From positions 1 to 7,929 of the forward strand of contig CAYSOX010000022.1 in NCBI GenBank assembly GCA_964432825.1: a stretch of 7,929 bases of DNA, written 5' to 3'. Positions within the stretch are counted from its first letter, which is position 1, and the number at the start of each line of letters is the position of its first letter. Shown piece after piece: positions 1-5,668 of this stretch. A model generated the notes under the pieces. That model saw only the letters and a program-made list of their open reading frames with translations, did no database searches and had not been told where the DNA came from. A program made the translations under genes and the position numbers. The stretch is from UMGS1908 sp964432825 (GTDB lineage: Bacteria > Bacillota > Clostridia > Christensenellales > UBA1242).

Positions 1-55
1 ACTCCCGACCCCATGGTCCCAAACCACGTGCGCTACCAAACTGCGCTACACCCCG
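1..55 (-). tRNA. tRNA-Pro(TGG), 5' part, cut by the window edge
   Basis: Read on the minus strand from 55 down, the sequence gives the acceptor strand CGGGGTG, then TA, a D-arm with GCGC/GCGC stem and loop AGTTTGGTA, and an anticodon stem CGTGG/CCATG (one G-T pair). The seven-base loop is TTTGGGA, with anticodon TGG at 19-21, and it is followed by the variable region GGGTC and the start of the T arm. This is the normal bacterial tRNA-Pro pattern, which begins with CGGG. About 55 of roughly 77 bases are present. The T arm and 3' acceptor strand lie outside the window, so whether CCA is encoded cannot be seen. It decodes proline CCN codons in translation. The gene lies beyond the terminator of the ABC-F gene and has its own likely promoter. 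Confidence 0.93.
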
Positions 56-131
56 ACAAATAAATTAAAGTTCTTTTGCCTTTATCTTGGCATAAGTTGT
101 TAACACACTAGTTGCCTTAACAACATAATTA

Positions 132-160
132 AGTTTACTACATTTTATTCTACTTGTCAA
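132..160 (-). promoter_or_regulatory. Sigma-A promoter for the tRNA-Pro transcript
   Basis: On the minus strand a perfect -35 TTGACA (155-160) is followed by a 17-base spacer and TAAACT (132-137) as -10. Transcription would begin near 125, about 70 bases before the mature tRNA. The first bases of that transcript, 124 to 96, can fold into an 8-bp stem GTTGTTAA/TTAACAAC with a 13-base loop. The -10 matches only 4 of 6 bases; the -35 and spacing are ideal. Confidence 0.6.
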
Positions 161-185
161 CTATTTTTTTTAAAATTTTAAAAAG

Positions 186-228
186 ATTTTGGGCTTTACA
201 TATGTAACCATACATAAAAGCCCAAAAT
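186..228 (-). terminator. Rho-independent terminator of the ABC-F gene
   Basis: A 12-bp stem (186-197 with 217-228, core TTTTGGGCTTT / AAAGCCCAAAA) continues into 6 bp (201-206 with 211-216) after a three-base bulge, closed by loop ACCA at 207-210. On the minus strand it is followed by CTTTTTAAAATTTT, a U-tract. It lies about 50 bases past the ABC-F stop codon and before the tRNA promoter and gene. The plus-strand side also has a T-run shortly after (235-240), so some two-way activity is possible, but no plus-strand gene ends here. Confidence 0.85.
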
Positions 229-275
229 TTATAGTTTTTTGCTAAAAAACATACTCAATCCCTATTGCCAACCCA

Positions 276-1853
276 TTAAATTCCTAAGTAATCATTATAT
301 GTTGTATGGCGGTCAAACTCTTTTGTGCCATTTATTACAATAATTCTATTTGCTACCGTTTGCATCAACTCATGGTCGTGCGAAGTAAAAAGTATTGGAC
401 CCTTAAAATTTATCATTCCCTTATTTAAACTTGTAATACTTTCAAGGTCTAAATGGTTAGTAGGTTCATCAAAAATTAATACATTACTACCCTTTAACAT
501 TGCTCTACTCATCATACACCTAACACGCTCGCCACCGCTTATAACCGATGCTTTCTTTTGACTTTCTTCGCCGGTAAACAGCATTCTTCCAAGCCACCCT
601 CTTAGGAAAGTTTCATCTCTTTGGTCTTTTTCAGCCGCAAATTGCCCAAGCCACTGCACAAGATTTAAATCACATCCTGCAAAAAACTTTTCGTTATTTT
701 CTGGTAAATATCCAACTGTGATAGTTGAACCCCATTTAAAACTTCCCGAGTCTGCACTTTCTTCGCCTGTTAATATTTTGAACAACATTGTTGTAACAAC
801 ACTTTTATCGCTTAAAAATCCGACTTTATCATCTTTATTTAAAACAAAACTTACATTTTCAAAGTATCCTTTTTTTGTAAGATTTTCAACAGTTAAAATA
901 TCGTTTCCGACCTCTCTTTCTGGTCTAAAATCAATATAAGGATATTTTCTAGAACTTACCTTAACATCTACAAATTCAAGTTTTTCAAGTTCTTTCTTAC
1001 GGCTTGTTGCTTGACGAGACTTACTTGCATTTGCCGAAAATCTTGCAATAAATTCTTGTAATTCTTTTGCTCTTTGCTCGGCTTTTTTGTTTTGTTCTTT
1101 TGCCTGGCGTTGTAATAGTTGGCTAGTTTCATACCACATATCATAGTTTCCAGAAAACAAGTTTAATTTACCATAGTCTAAATCACAAATATGGGTGCAA
1201 ATTCTATTTAAAAAATATCTGTTGTGACTTACAACTATGATAATATTTTCAAAGTCAATCAAATATTCTTCTAACCAGTTTACCGTTTTGGCATCCAAGT
1301 TGTTTGTAGGTTCATCCAAAACCAAAATGTCTGGGTTCATAAATAATGCTTTAGCAAGCAAAACTTTAACCTTTTGTTTTGGTTCAATATCTGCCATTAA
1401 CTTATTATGGTCTGCCTCATCAATACCTAAGTTGGTCAAAAGTGTTTGTGCCTCACTTTCAGCCTCCCAACCGCCAAGTTCTGCAAATTCTGTTTCAAGT
1501 TCTCCCGCACGAATACCATCCGCGTCTGTAAAATCGGTTTTAGCATATATAGCATCTTTTTCGTCCATTATTTCAACCAATCTTTTATGCCCCAAAAGAA
1601 CGGTTTGAAGTGCCGTTTTGTCATTGTAAGCATTTTGATTTTGCTCCAAAACTGACATTCTTTCATTTTTAGAAATAGAAATATCCCCACTACTAGGAGA
1701 AAGTTCACCTGTTAATAATTTTAAAAAAGTAGACTTACCTGCCCCATTTGCTCCAATAATGCCATAACAATTTCCTTTGGTAAATTTGATATTGACATCC
1801 TCAAATAAAACTCTTGCACCAAATTGAAGCCGAACATTTGTACATTGTATCAT
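276..1853 (-). CDS. ykpA: ABC-F ATPase, YkpA/YbiT type
   Basis: A 525-residue cytosolic ABC-F protein: two nucleotide-binding domains and no membrane segment. ABC-F proteins act at the ribosome E site as translation factors; the YbiT/YkpA branch is not generally tied to drug resistance. NBD1 has Walker A GANGAGKST (34-42), Walker B LVLDEPTNNLD (177-187) and switch His210 (SHNR, with N for the usual D). A charged linker follows (about 245-300, with the RFSANASKSRQATSR motif of this family). NBD2 has signature ISGGE (438-442), Walker B LIFDEPTNHLD (459-469) and His492. NBD2 Walker A is degenerate (FLSDKSVVTT, 346-355) and the NBD1 signature position reads ADIEPKQK (154-161), so one of the two composite ATP sites lacks its motifs. 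I recall B. subtilis YkpA as similar in length and sequence throughout. ATG at 1851-1853 has AGGAG at 1860-1864, six bases away. It is a single-gene unit with its own promoter and terminator. Confidence 0.93.
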   Translation of the reverse strand: MIQCTNVRLQFGARVLFEDVNIKFTKGNCYGIIGANGAGKSTFLKLLTGELSPSSGDISISKNERMSVLEQNQNAYNDKTALQTVLLGHKRLVEIMDEKDAIYAKTDFTDADGIRAGELETEFAELGGWEAESEAQTLLTNLGIDEADHNKLMADIEPKQKVKVLLAKALFMNPDILVLDEPTNNLDAKTVNWLEEYLIDFENIIIVVSHNRYFLNRICTHICDLDYGKLNLFSGNYDMWYETSQLLQRQAKEQNKKAEQRAKELQEFIARFSANASKSRQATSRKKELEKLEFVDVKVSSRKYPYIDFRPEREVGNDILTVENLTKKGYFENVSFVLNKDDKVGFLSDKSVVTTMLFKILTGEESADSGSFKWGSTITVGYLPENNEKFFAGCDLNLVQWLGQFAAEKDQRDETFLRGWLGRMLFTGEESQKKASVISGGERVRCMMSRAMLKGSNVLIFDEPTNHLDLESITSLNKGMINFKGPILFTSHDHELMQTVANRIIVINGTKEFDRHTTYNDYLGI

Positions 1854-1887
1854 AATTTTCTCCTAATATATATATTTTATCCTTAAC

Positions 1888-1916
1888 ATAATACTATTAA
1901 ACCCAAACTTTGTCAA
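1888..1916 (-). promoter_or_regulatory. Strong sigma-A promoter of the ABC-F gene
   Basis: On the minus strand TTGACA (1911-1916, perfect) is separated by exactly 17 bases from TATTAT (1888-1893, 5 of 6). The predicted start is near 1881, giving a leader of about 28 bases that contains the AGGAG site at 1860-1864. This is one of the best promoters in the window and suggests steady housekeeping expression. Confidence 0.8.
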
Positions 1917-2054
1917 CCAATTTTGATTATTAAAAGCCAAAGACATATTCATTCGCCTTTAAAAATTTATTTGCATTTTTACCTTGCTAATAAAAAATAA
2001 AATTTAATATTTTTTTTAATCTGAATATATTTTTCAAAAATGTTAACTATTACC

Positions 2055-2205
2055 TATATACTATGTGATGTTAATTTGCTCACAAGTTCGCCAATCAGTT
2101 TGCCAACACAAACACCGTGAAAAATCACGGCATCACAGTATATAAATTATCGGACACTGAAGAATGTGGCTTCGACCTGCTTTCCGACGCCCTTGAGATT
2201 TATAA
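2055..2205. repeat. GC-richer palindromic intergenic island (possible dispersed repeat or structured RNA)
   Basis: This island lies within the 378-base gap between the ABC-F and TspO-like genes; the rest of that gap (1917-2054) is AT-rich with nothing recognised. It contains nested symmetry. An outer inverted repeat pairs 2055-2070 with 2131-2144 (7+7 bp, two-base bulge). A perfect hairpin CCGTGA-AAAA-TCACGG sits at 2115-2130. There are two tandem 12-base units (AGTTCGCCAATC / AGTTTGCCAACA, 2085-2108). A second fold pairs TCGGA 2150-2154 with TCCGA 2183-2187, enclosing GAAG/CTTC. Composition is clearly richer in G and C than the flanks. A possible weak promoter for the next gene (GTGAAA 2117-2122, 18 bases, TATAAA 2141-2146) overlaps it. 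Short open frames exist on both strands, none with a ribosome binding site. I infer a mobile or regulatory intergenic unit; which one is unknown. Confidence 0.45.
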
Positions 2206-2231
2206 ACAATTAAAAACATTAGGAGATTTTT

Positions 2232-2762
2232 ATGGAAAATTATTATTCAGAAATAGAGAAAAACACAACTGACGAAAAAAGTGAAATTTATTGGCTTTAT
2301 ATTTTCGTATTTATAATTTGCAGTATGGCTATTGGCGGAGTCGCCTACCTTTTGTGTGGGAATAATTTGTTCACCTTCCAAGTTAACAACGAACCCCTCT
2401 TTGCAATTGAATCCACTTTCTTAAAATGGATTATAATGTTTGGGCTTGACCTACTGGGAATTTCATCCTATTTTATGTGGCTTTCAAAATACACCGAAAA
2501 TCGACCTAAAAAAGAAATTTTAGAAAACTTTATACCTTTAATTATCCAACTTTTTCTATTTTTAATGTGGACACTTTTTACTTTTGGATTAAACCTACCT
2601 ATTGCCGGTTGTGCAATGTTGGGTGGTACGGCAGTTGTTGCAATATACACAACATATAGATATTTTAATTCAAGCATCATTTCGGGCATTTTATCCACAC
2701 TTTGGACACTTTTATTGATATATGTATTATCCACCCACTTTGCTTATTGTCTAATTAAATAA
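2232..2762 (+). CDS. TspO/MBR-family-like integral membrane protein
   Basis: A 176-residue protein with five hydrophobic segments (about 20-42, 63-84, 100-119, 122-142, 149-172), the topology of TspO/MBR (tryptophan-rich sensory protein), whose members bind porphyrins and other small hydrophobic ligands in the membrane. Family-like marks include EPLFA at 54-58 before helix 2, GISSYFMWL at 76-84, MWTLFTFGLNLP at 112-123, and a last helix with LSTLWTLLLIYVLSTHFAYCL (PYxxWxxFAxxLN in typical members). It is divergent: the usual PPxWVF entry to helix 2 and several tryptophans are gone, and helix 1 has a longer charged N-terminus (residues 1-18). A diverged TspO with altered ligand binding, or a five-helix protein of separate origin, both remain possible. 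ATG has AGGAG at 2221-2225, six bases upstream. It appears to be transcribed alone; both neighbouring gaps are long. Confidence 0.62.
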   Translation: MENYYSEIEKNTTDEKSEIYWLYIFVFIICSMAIGGVAYLLCGNNLFTFQVNNEPLFAIESTFLKWIIMFGLDLLGISSYFMWLSKYTENRPKKEILENFIPLIIQLFLFLMWTLFTFGLNLPIAGCAMLGGTAVVAIYTTYRYFNSSIISGILSTLWTLLLIYVLSTHFAYCLIK

Positions 2763-2813
2763 ATGCTAAATGTTAAAATGTTTTACTTAATCTATCAAAT
2801 AGTAAATTCGCTC

Positions 2814-2837
2814 AAAACTAGTAAAACAAATAGTTTT
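2814..2837 (+). terminator. Weak AT-only hairpin after the TspO-like gene
   Basis: AAAACTA (2814-2820) pairs with TAGTTTT (2831-2837) around a 10-base loop, followed by T-rich sequence, 51 bases past the stop codon. With only one G-C pair the stem is weak; the hairpin at 2970-3002 is a better candidate for ending this transcript. Confidence 0.25.
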
Positions 2838-2969
2838 TATTAAGACATTAGAAATTTGTTGTTACTAAAATTTTAATTAATCAGTCTATAAGCATATTTT
2901 AAAACTTTCGAGTAATTTCGTCGTTGAACACCATAATTTTTTACAGCAGTGAAACAAATTTTCAAATTT

Positions 2970-3008
2970 AAAACTTTGTGAATAAAATCTTCACAGAGTT
3001 TTTATTAA
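2970..3008 (+). terminator. Hairpin terminator between the TspO-like gene and recG
   Basis: A 13-bp stem joins 2970-2982 (AAAACTTTGTGAA) to 2990-3002 with a single G-U pair and loop TAAAATC, followed by TTTATTAAAT as U-tract on the plus strand. It lies about 210 bases after the TspO-like stop, so it could end that transcript, or end a separate short RNA made from 2763-2969. No gene with a ribosome binding site is visible in 2763-2969. Confidence 0.55.
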
Positions 3009-3034
3009 ATTAAAAAATAAAGTTTGCATCCATA

Positions 3035-3059
3035 CACTTAAGTTAAATTAACTGAGTTA
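3035..3059 (+). repeat. 25-bp imperfect direct repeat, copy 1
   Basis: CACTTAAGTTAAATTAACTG and the five bases after it match copy 2 at 3156-3180 in 21 of 25 positions; three of the four differences are T-to-C. This copy also holds the palindrome AGTTAA-A-TTAACT (3041-3053). The copies are 121 bases apart and bound a segment with its own secondary structure. Confidence 0.6.
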
Positions 3060-3067
3060 CAAATTTT

Positions 3068-3155
3068 CACCTAATGGGAATTGGCTTACGCATACACTCT
3101 TGTACTACTTGCAGTCCTAAACGAGAAACGGTTTGACTGTTTAAACTTGAAGGTG
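3068..3155. other. Structured intergenic segment between direct repeats, upstream of recG
   Basis: The ends pair as CACCT (3068-3072) with AGGTG (3151-3155). Inside are TACA-CTCT-TGTA (about 3093-3104) and a hairpin of CAGTC/GACTG plus AAAC/GTTT (3112-3139, two-base bulge, 8-base loop). A further stem ACTTGA/TCAAGT (3145-3150 with 3159-3164) is an alternative to the outer closing helix. The segment is richer in G and C than its surroundings. It matches no riboswitch, T-box or tRNA pattern that I can recognise. The minus strand has an open stretch here (3162 down to 3067, 31 codons, TTG start, no good ribosome binding site). It may be a structured RNA, a dispersed repeat or the remains of a gene. 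Confidence 0.35.
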
Positions 3156-3180
3156 CACTCAAGTCAAATTAACCTAGTTA
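3156..3180 (+). repeat. 25-bp imperfect direct repeat, copy 2
   Basis: CACTCAAGTCAAATTAACCT and the next five bases match copy 1 at 3035-3059 in 21 of 25 positions. This copy ends five bases before the recG -35 element, so it could also be an upstream binding site for recG expression. Confidence 0.6.
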
Positions 3181-3185
3181 AAATG

Positions 3186-3214
3186 TTGTAAAATTTTTAA
3201 ATTTATGATAAAAT
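3186..3214 (+). promoter_or_regulatory. recG promoter, apparently giving a leaderless mRNA
   Basis: TTGTAA (3186-3191, 4 of 6) is followed by 17 bases and TAAAAT (3209-3214, 5 of 6), with an extended -10 TG at 3206-3207. Normal spacing from the -10 places the start of transcription at 3221, the A of the recG ATG. An in-frame TAA at 3209-3211 blocks any upstream start, and no purine-rich ribosome binding site precedes the ATG. The -10 is embedded in a small palindrome ATGAT-AAA-ATCAT (3205-3217) that could be an operator. Confidence 0.55.
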
Positions 3215-3220
3215 CATTTT

Positions 3221-5203
3221 ATGGAATTAGAAGAACTTAATGGCATAGGAGTAAAAAGATTAGAAATTTTTAAAAACTTTGGAATTAATACAACCGACGA
3301 CCTTTTAAACTATTTGCCATATAAATATTATAATTTTACAAGGATTGATGTGTTTGACAAATCTTCAAACACACTTCTTTTGGTTTGTGCAAAAGCCGTA
3401 AAGGAGCCAAAATGTGTATTTTTTAAAGGACTCAATTATTGTATTGTAGGATTTGAAGACACCACCACCAACGAACAATTTAATGCCATTTGGTATAACC
3501 AACCTTTTATGAAAAACAATATAGAACTTTCTGGATTATACTATTTGTTTGGCAAACTAAATTCTAAACACCAACTTGTTGTTCAATCATACTTTCCTTT
3601 ATCAAAGGCAAGCGAAAAAATTATGCCTTGCTATAAAGCACTTGAAAGCATTTCTTCTTTAACAATCAAAAAATCTATTAAGCAAATTTTAGACAGCATT
3701 GTAGAAAATTCATCCACCCCCGATAACTCTATTGGCTTAATGAATAAAAACACCGCCCTAAAAGAAGTACATTTTCCGTCGTCTTTAGAAAAAATTGAAG
3801 AAGCAAAGTTTAGGTTAAATATTGATGAACTGTTAAATTTTGTCGCACTTGAAAAATTTTTGGAAGAACGAAAGGATAAAAAAGACTTTACATATTCTAC
3901 AATATCTATTAAAGACTTTGAGCAACTTCTTCCATTTAATTTAACCATCGACCAAAAAAATGCAATTGAAGATATCTTTTCAGATATGGACAACCAAATT
4001 TGTATGAACAGACTGGTTTTAGGTGATGTTGGTAGCGGGAAAACTATGGTGGCATTCGCTTCCATGTTTAAATGCGCAATCTCTGGACGCCAATGCGTTA
4101 TGTTGTGTCCCACCGATGTTTTAGCATCACAGCACTATTCTAACGCCGTCAAATTGTTTCATAACTTTGGTGTATGTTATCTACATTCGGGAATCAAAAA
4201 AAGTGAACGAGTTCAAATTTTAAAGGGAATTGAATTGGGTGAATATAAAATTATTATAGCAACCCACTCAATTTTGAGTGAAGTTATTAAGTTTAACAAT
4301 TTGTCACTTTTGATAACCGATGAGCAACATCGTTTTGGAGTAATAGCCCGAGGCACACTTTCAAGCCGACACAAAATAGACCAATTAGTTATGAGCGCGA
4401 CACCCATTCCAAGAAGTTTATCACTAGTACTATTTGGTGGTTTAAAAACCAGCGAAATTAATAGCCGTCCAAACGGTGCAAGCAATATAAAAACAAATAT
4501 ACTATCTTCTAAAAAAGTGTTGGATATGTGGCACTTTATTCAAGAAGAACTTAAAAAATCCAACCGAAAATGCTTTGTTGTTGTTCCTAAGATTGTCGAT
4601 AGTGAAAACGATAATATCTCCTCCACAACATCAATCATTAAATATTTGATTGCAAATAAAATTTTTAACAAAGAAGAAATCTCAGAAGTTAATGGCTCTA
4701 TAAAAAAGGAAATTGCCCATAAAACACTAGAAGAGTTCCGTGATAATCCAACAAAAAAGGTGCTTGTTGCCACCACTATTATTGAAGTAGGCATAGATAT
4801 CCCATCCGCCAATATTATGGTAATTATGAATGCTGACCGGTTTGGACTTGCGACCTTGCACCAATTACGAGGTAGAGTTGGAAGAGATGGTTCAGCCGGT
4901 TTTTGCTTTCTAGTTAGTGATAATATAAATGAAATTTCCAAAGAACGCTTAAAAGTTTTAAAAGAAAATAATAATGGCTTAAAAATAGCCGAAGAAGATT
5001 TAAAACTTCGTGGCGCGGGTTCAGTTTTAGGAACCAGCCAACACGGTGTTGAAGAACTTTTTTCTAATGTATCTTTCTCAGTCGAATCCTTTGATAAAGC
5101 AAAAGAATTATGGAAAACTTTATCTTTAGAGCAAAAAGAATCCATAACCCAAAAAGCATTGGCTTCGTATGGAGACTTATACAAAAAAATTGTTTTTAAT
5201 TAA
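3221..5203 (+). CDS. recG: ATP-dependent DNA helicase RecG
   Basis: A 660-residue superfamily 2 helicase that reverses stalled replication forks and migrates Holliday junctions and D-loops. The N-terminal part (1 to about 190) opens with the helix-hairpin motif LNGIGVKRLEIFKNFGI (6-22) and DDLLNYLPYKY, then the OB-fold wedge. The helicase core has TIDQKNAI (242-249), Walker A GDVGSGKT (268-275), motif Ia CPTDVLASQH (296-305), DEQHRFG (367-373), SATPIPRS (392-399), the VGIDIPSANIMVIMNADRFG block (523-542) and motif VI QLRGRVGR (548-555). The RecG-specific tail is LKLRGAGSVLGTSQHG (594-609). All catalytic motifs are intact. Length is slightly below B. subtilis RecG (about 682), mostly from a shorter N-terminus. 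The ATG at 3221 is forced by an in-frame stop at 3209 and lacks a ribosome binding site. Long antisense open frames within it are shadows. The neighbouring fakA-yloU genes match the usual Bacillota neighbourhood, but in opposite orientation. Confidence 0.97.
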   Translation: MELEELNGIGVKRLEIFKNFGINTTDDLLNYLPYKYYNFTRIDVFDKSSNTLLLVCAKAVKEPKCVFFKGLNYCIVGFEDTTTNEQFNAIWYNQPFMKNNIELSGLYYLFGKLNSKHQLVVQSYFPLSKASEKIMPCYKALESISSLTIKKSIKQILDSIVENSSTPDNSIGLMNKNTALKEVHFPSSLEKIEEAKFRLNIDELLNFVALEKFLEERKDKKDFTYSTISIKDFEQLLPFNLTIDQKNAIEDIFSDMDNQICMNRLVLGDVGSGKTMVAFASMFKCAISGRQCVMLCPTDVLASQHYSNAVKLFHNFGVCYLHSGIKKSERVQILKGIELGEYKIIIATHSILSEVIKFNNLSLLITDEQHRFGVIARGTLSSRHKIDQLVMSATPIPRSLSLVLFGGLKTSEINSRPNGASNIKTNILSSKKVLDMWHFIQEELKKSNRKCFVVVPKIVDSENDNISSTTSIIKYLIANKIFNKEEISEVNGSIKKEIAHKTLEEFRDNPTKKVLVATTIIEVGIDIPSANIMVIMNADRFGLATLHQLRGRVGRDGSAGFCFLVSDNINEISKERLKVLKENNNGLKIAEEDLKLRGAGSVLGTSQHGVEELFSNVSFSVESFDKAKELWKTLSLEQKESITQKALASYGDLYKKIVFN

Positions 5204-5552
5204 AAATTGAAACCAAAATAAATATAATAGGTCTCACAAAAAGTTCTATATTTTATGGACTTGCTTTATTGTTCTAAACTCACTCCACCACCAAGTTTCA
5301 ACAAAAGTTGTATGATATCCTATAAGTTTACTTTATATAAAAAATTAAAATATTTTCAAATTTTAAATTTTATTTATATAAATATTTTGAACATAATTTA
5401 ACTTTCATCAAATTTATAATTTTAAAAACACCTAAAATTTATGCTTATTAATTTATCCCAACTAAATATTAAAGACCAATTTTTTATAATGCAAAATACC
5501 TCCTCACCAAAAACAACTAAATTTCATATATTGCACTAGAGGAGAAAAGATT
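5204..5552. other. 349-base AT-rich gap with an AT-only palindrome; upstream region of the spoVM-like gene
   Basis: No clear gene is seen. The stretch 5332-5382 has only one base other than A or T and forms an imperfect palindrome: TTTATATAAA occurs at 5332-5341 and again at 5373-5382, with AAATT-type arms between. A TATAAT at 5485-5490 could be a -10 for the gene at 5553. AAATATT at 5464-5470 resembles a sigma-E -35, but the spacing to TTTATAAT (12 bases) is short, so the sigma factor cannot be decided. There is no G/C-containing terminator directly after recG, so recG transcripts may run through to the hairpin at 5669. Confidence 0.4.
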
Positions 5553-5645
5553 ATGACGATTTGTTGCATTAAAGCCCCAAAGGCATTAAGTGTATTTTTA
5601 AAACTATTTGTAAAAAAACAACCATCTGAAACTTATGAAAATTAA
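5553..5645 (+). CDS. spoVM: Small SpoVM-like sporulation peptide (30 aa)
   Basis: ATG at 5553 follows a strong ribosome binding site AGAGGAG (5538-5544) at eight bases; the frame ends with TAA after 30 codons. The peptide starts MTICCIKAPKALSVFLKLF and ends in a polar tail. B. subtilis SpoVM, recalled as 26 residues beginning MKFYTIKLPKFLGG, shares Ile6, Lys7, Pro9, Lys10 and Leu12 at the same positions. Pro9 then a cationic amphipathic helix (here about 10-22, ending in KK) are the features that let SpoVM sit on the positively curved forespore membrane and recruit SpoIVA for coat assembly in the mother cell. Context agrees: in B. subtilis spoVM lies a few genes from yloU, yloV/fakA and recG. 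Oddities are two adjacent cysteines (4-5), Ala at 8 and 11, and a tail about four residues longer. An unrelated amphipathic peptide or toxin-like small protein is the alternative. It is followed 24 bases later by a terminator. Confidence 0.72.
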   Translation: MTICCIKAPKALSVFLKLFVKKQPSETYEN

Positions 5646-5668
5646 CCAAATAGAATTTTGACAAATCA

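Noticed and set aside
2117..2272. Plus-strand frame of 51 codons from GTG, overlapping the start of the TspO-like gene, with plausible residues such as LSDTEECGFDLLSDALEIYK.
   Set aside because: There is no ribosome binding site before the GTG, its first codons are part of a perfect hairpin (2115-2130), and its end runs out of frame through the real start region at 2232. It is better explained by the palindromic island.
3035..3180. Possible CRISPR array or T-box/riboswitch upstream of recG.
   Set aside because: There are only two imperfect repeat copies, 121 bases apart, with no spacers; no T-box specifier or conserved T-box sequence is present, and recG is not a typical T-box target.
4540..5184. 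Long minus-strand open frame of 214 codons within recG.
   Set aside because: It lies entirely antisense to the conserved helicase motifs V and VI, has no start signals and looks like a composition shadow.
5255..5401. Plus-strand ATG frame of 48 codons after recG.
   Set aside because: No ribosome binding site; the second half is just the AT-only palindrome read as Lys, Ile, Asn, Tyr and Phe.
5496..5504. Minus-strand GGAGG in TGAGGAGGTATT as a start signal for a minus-strand gene.
   Set aside because: The only nearby start gives about ten codons before a stop, and no gene follows in that direction before recG's 3' end.
5525..5532. CATATATT, similar to the -10 of mother-cell sporulation promoters, before the spoVM-like gene.
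   Set aside because: A start from this -10 would fall inside the ribosome binding site at 5538-5544, and no matching -35 is seen at the right distance.
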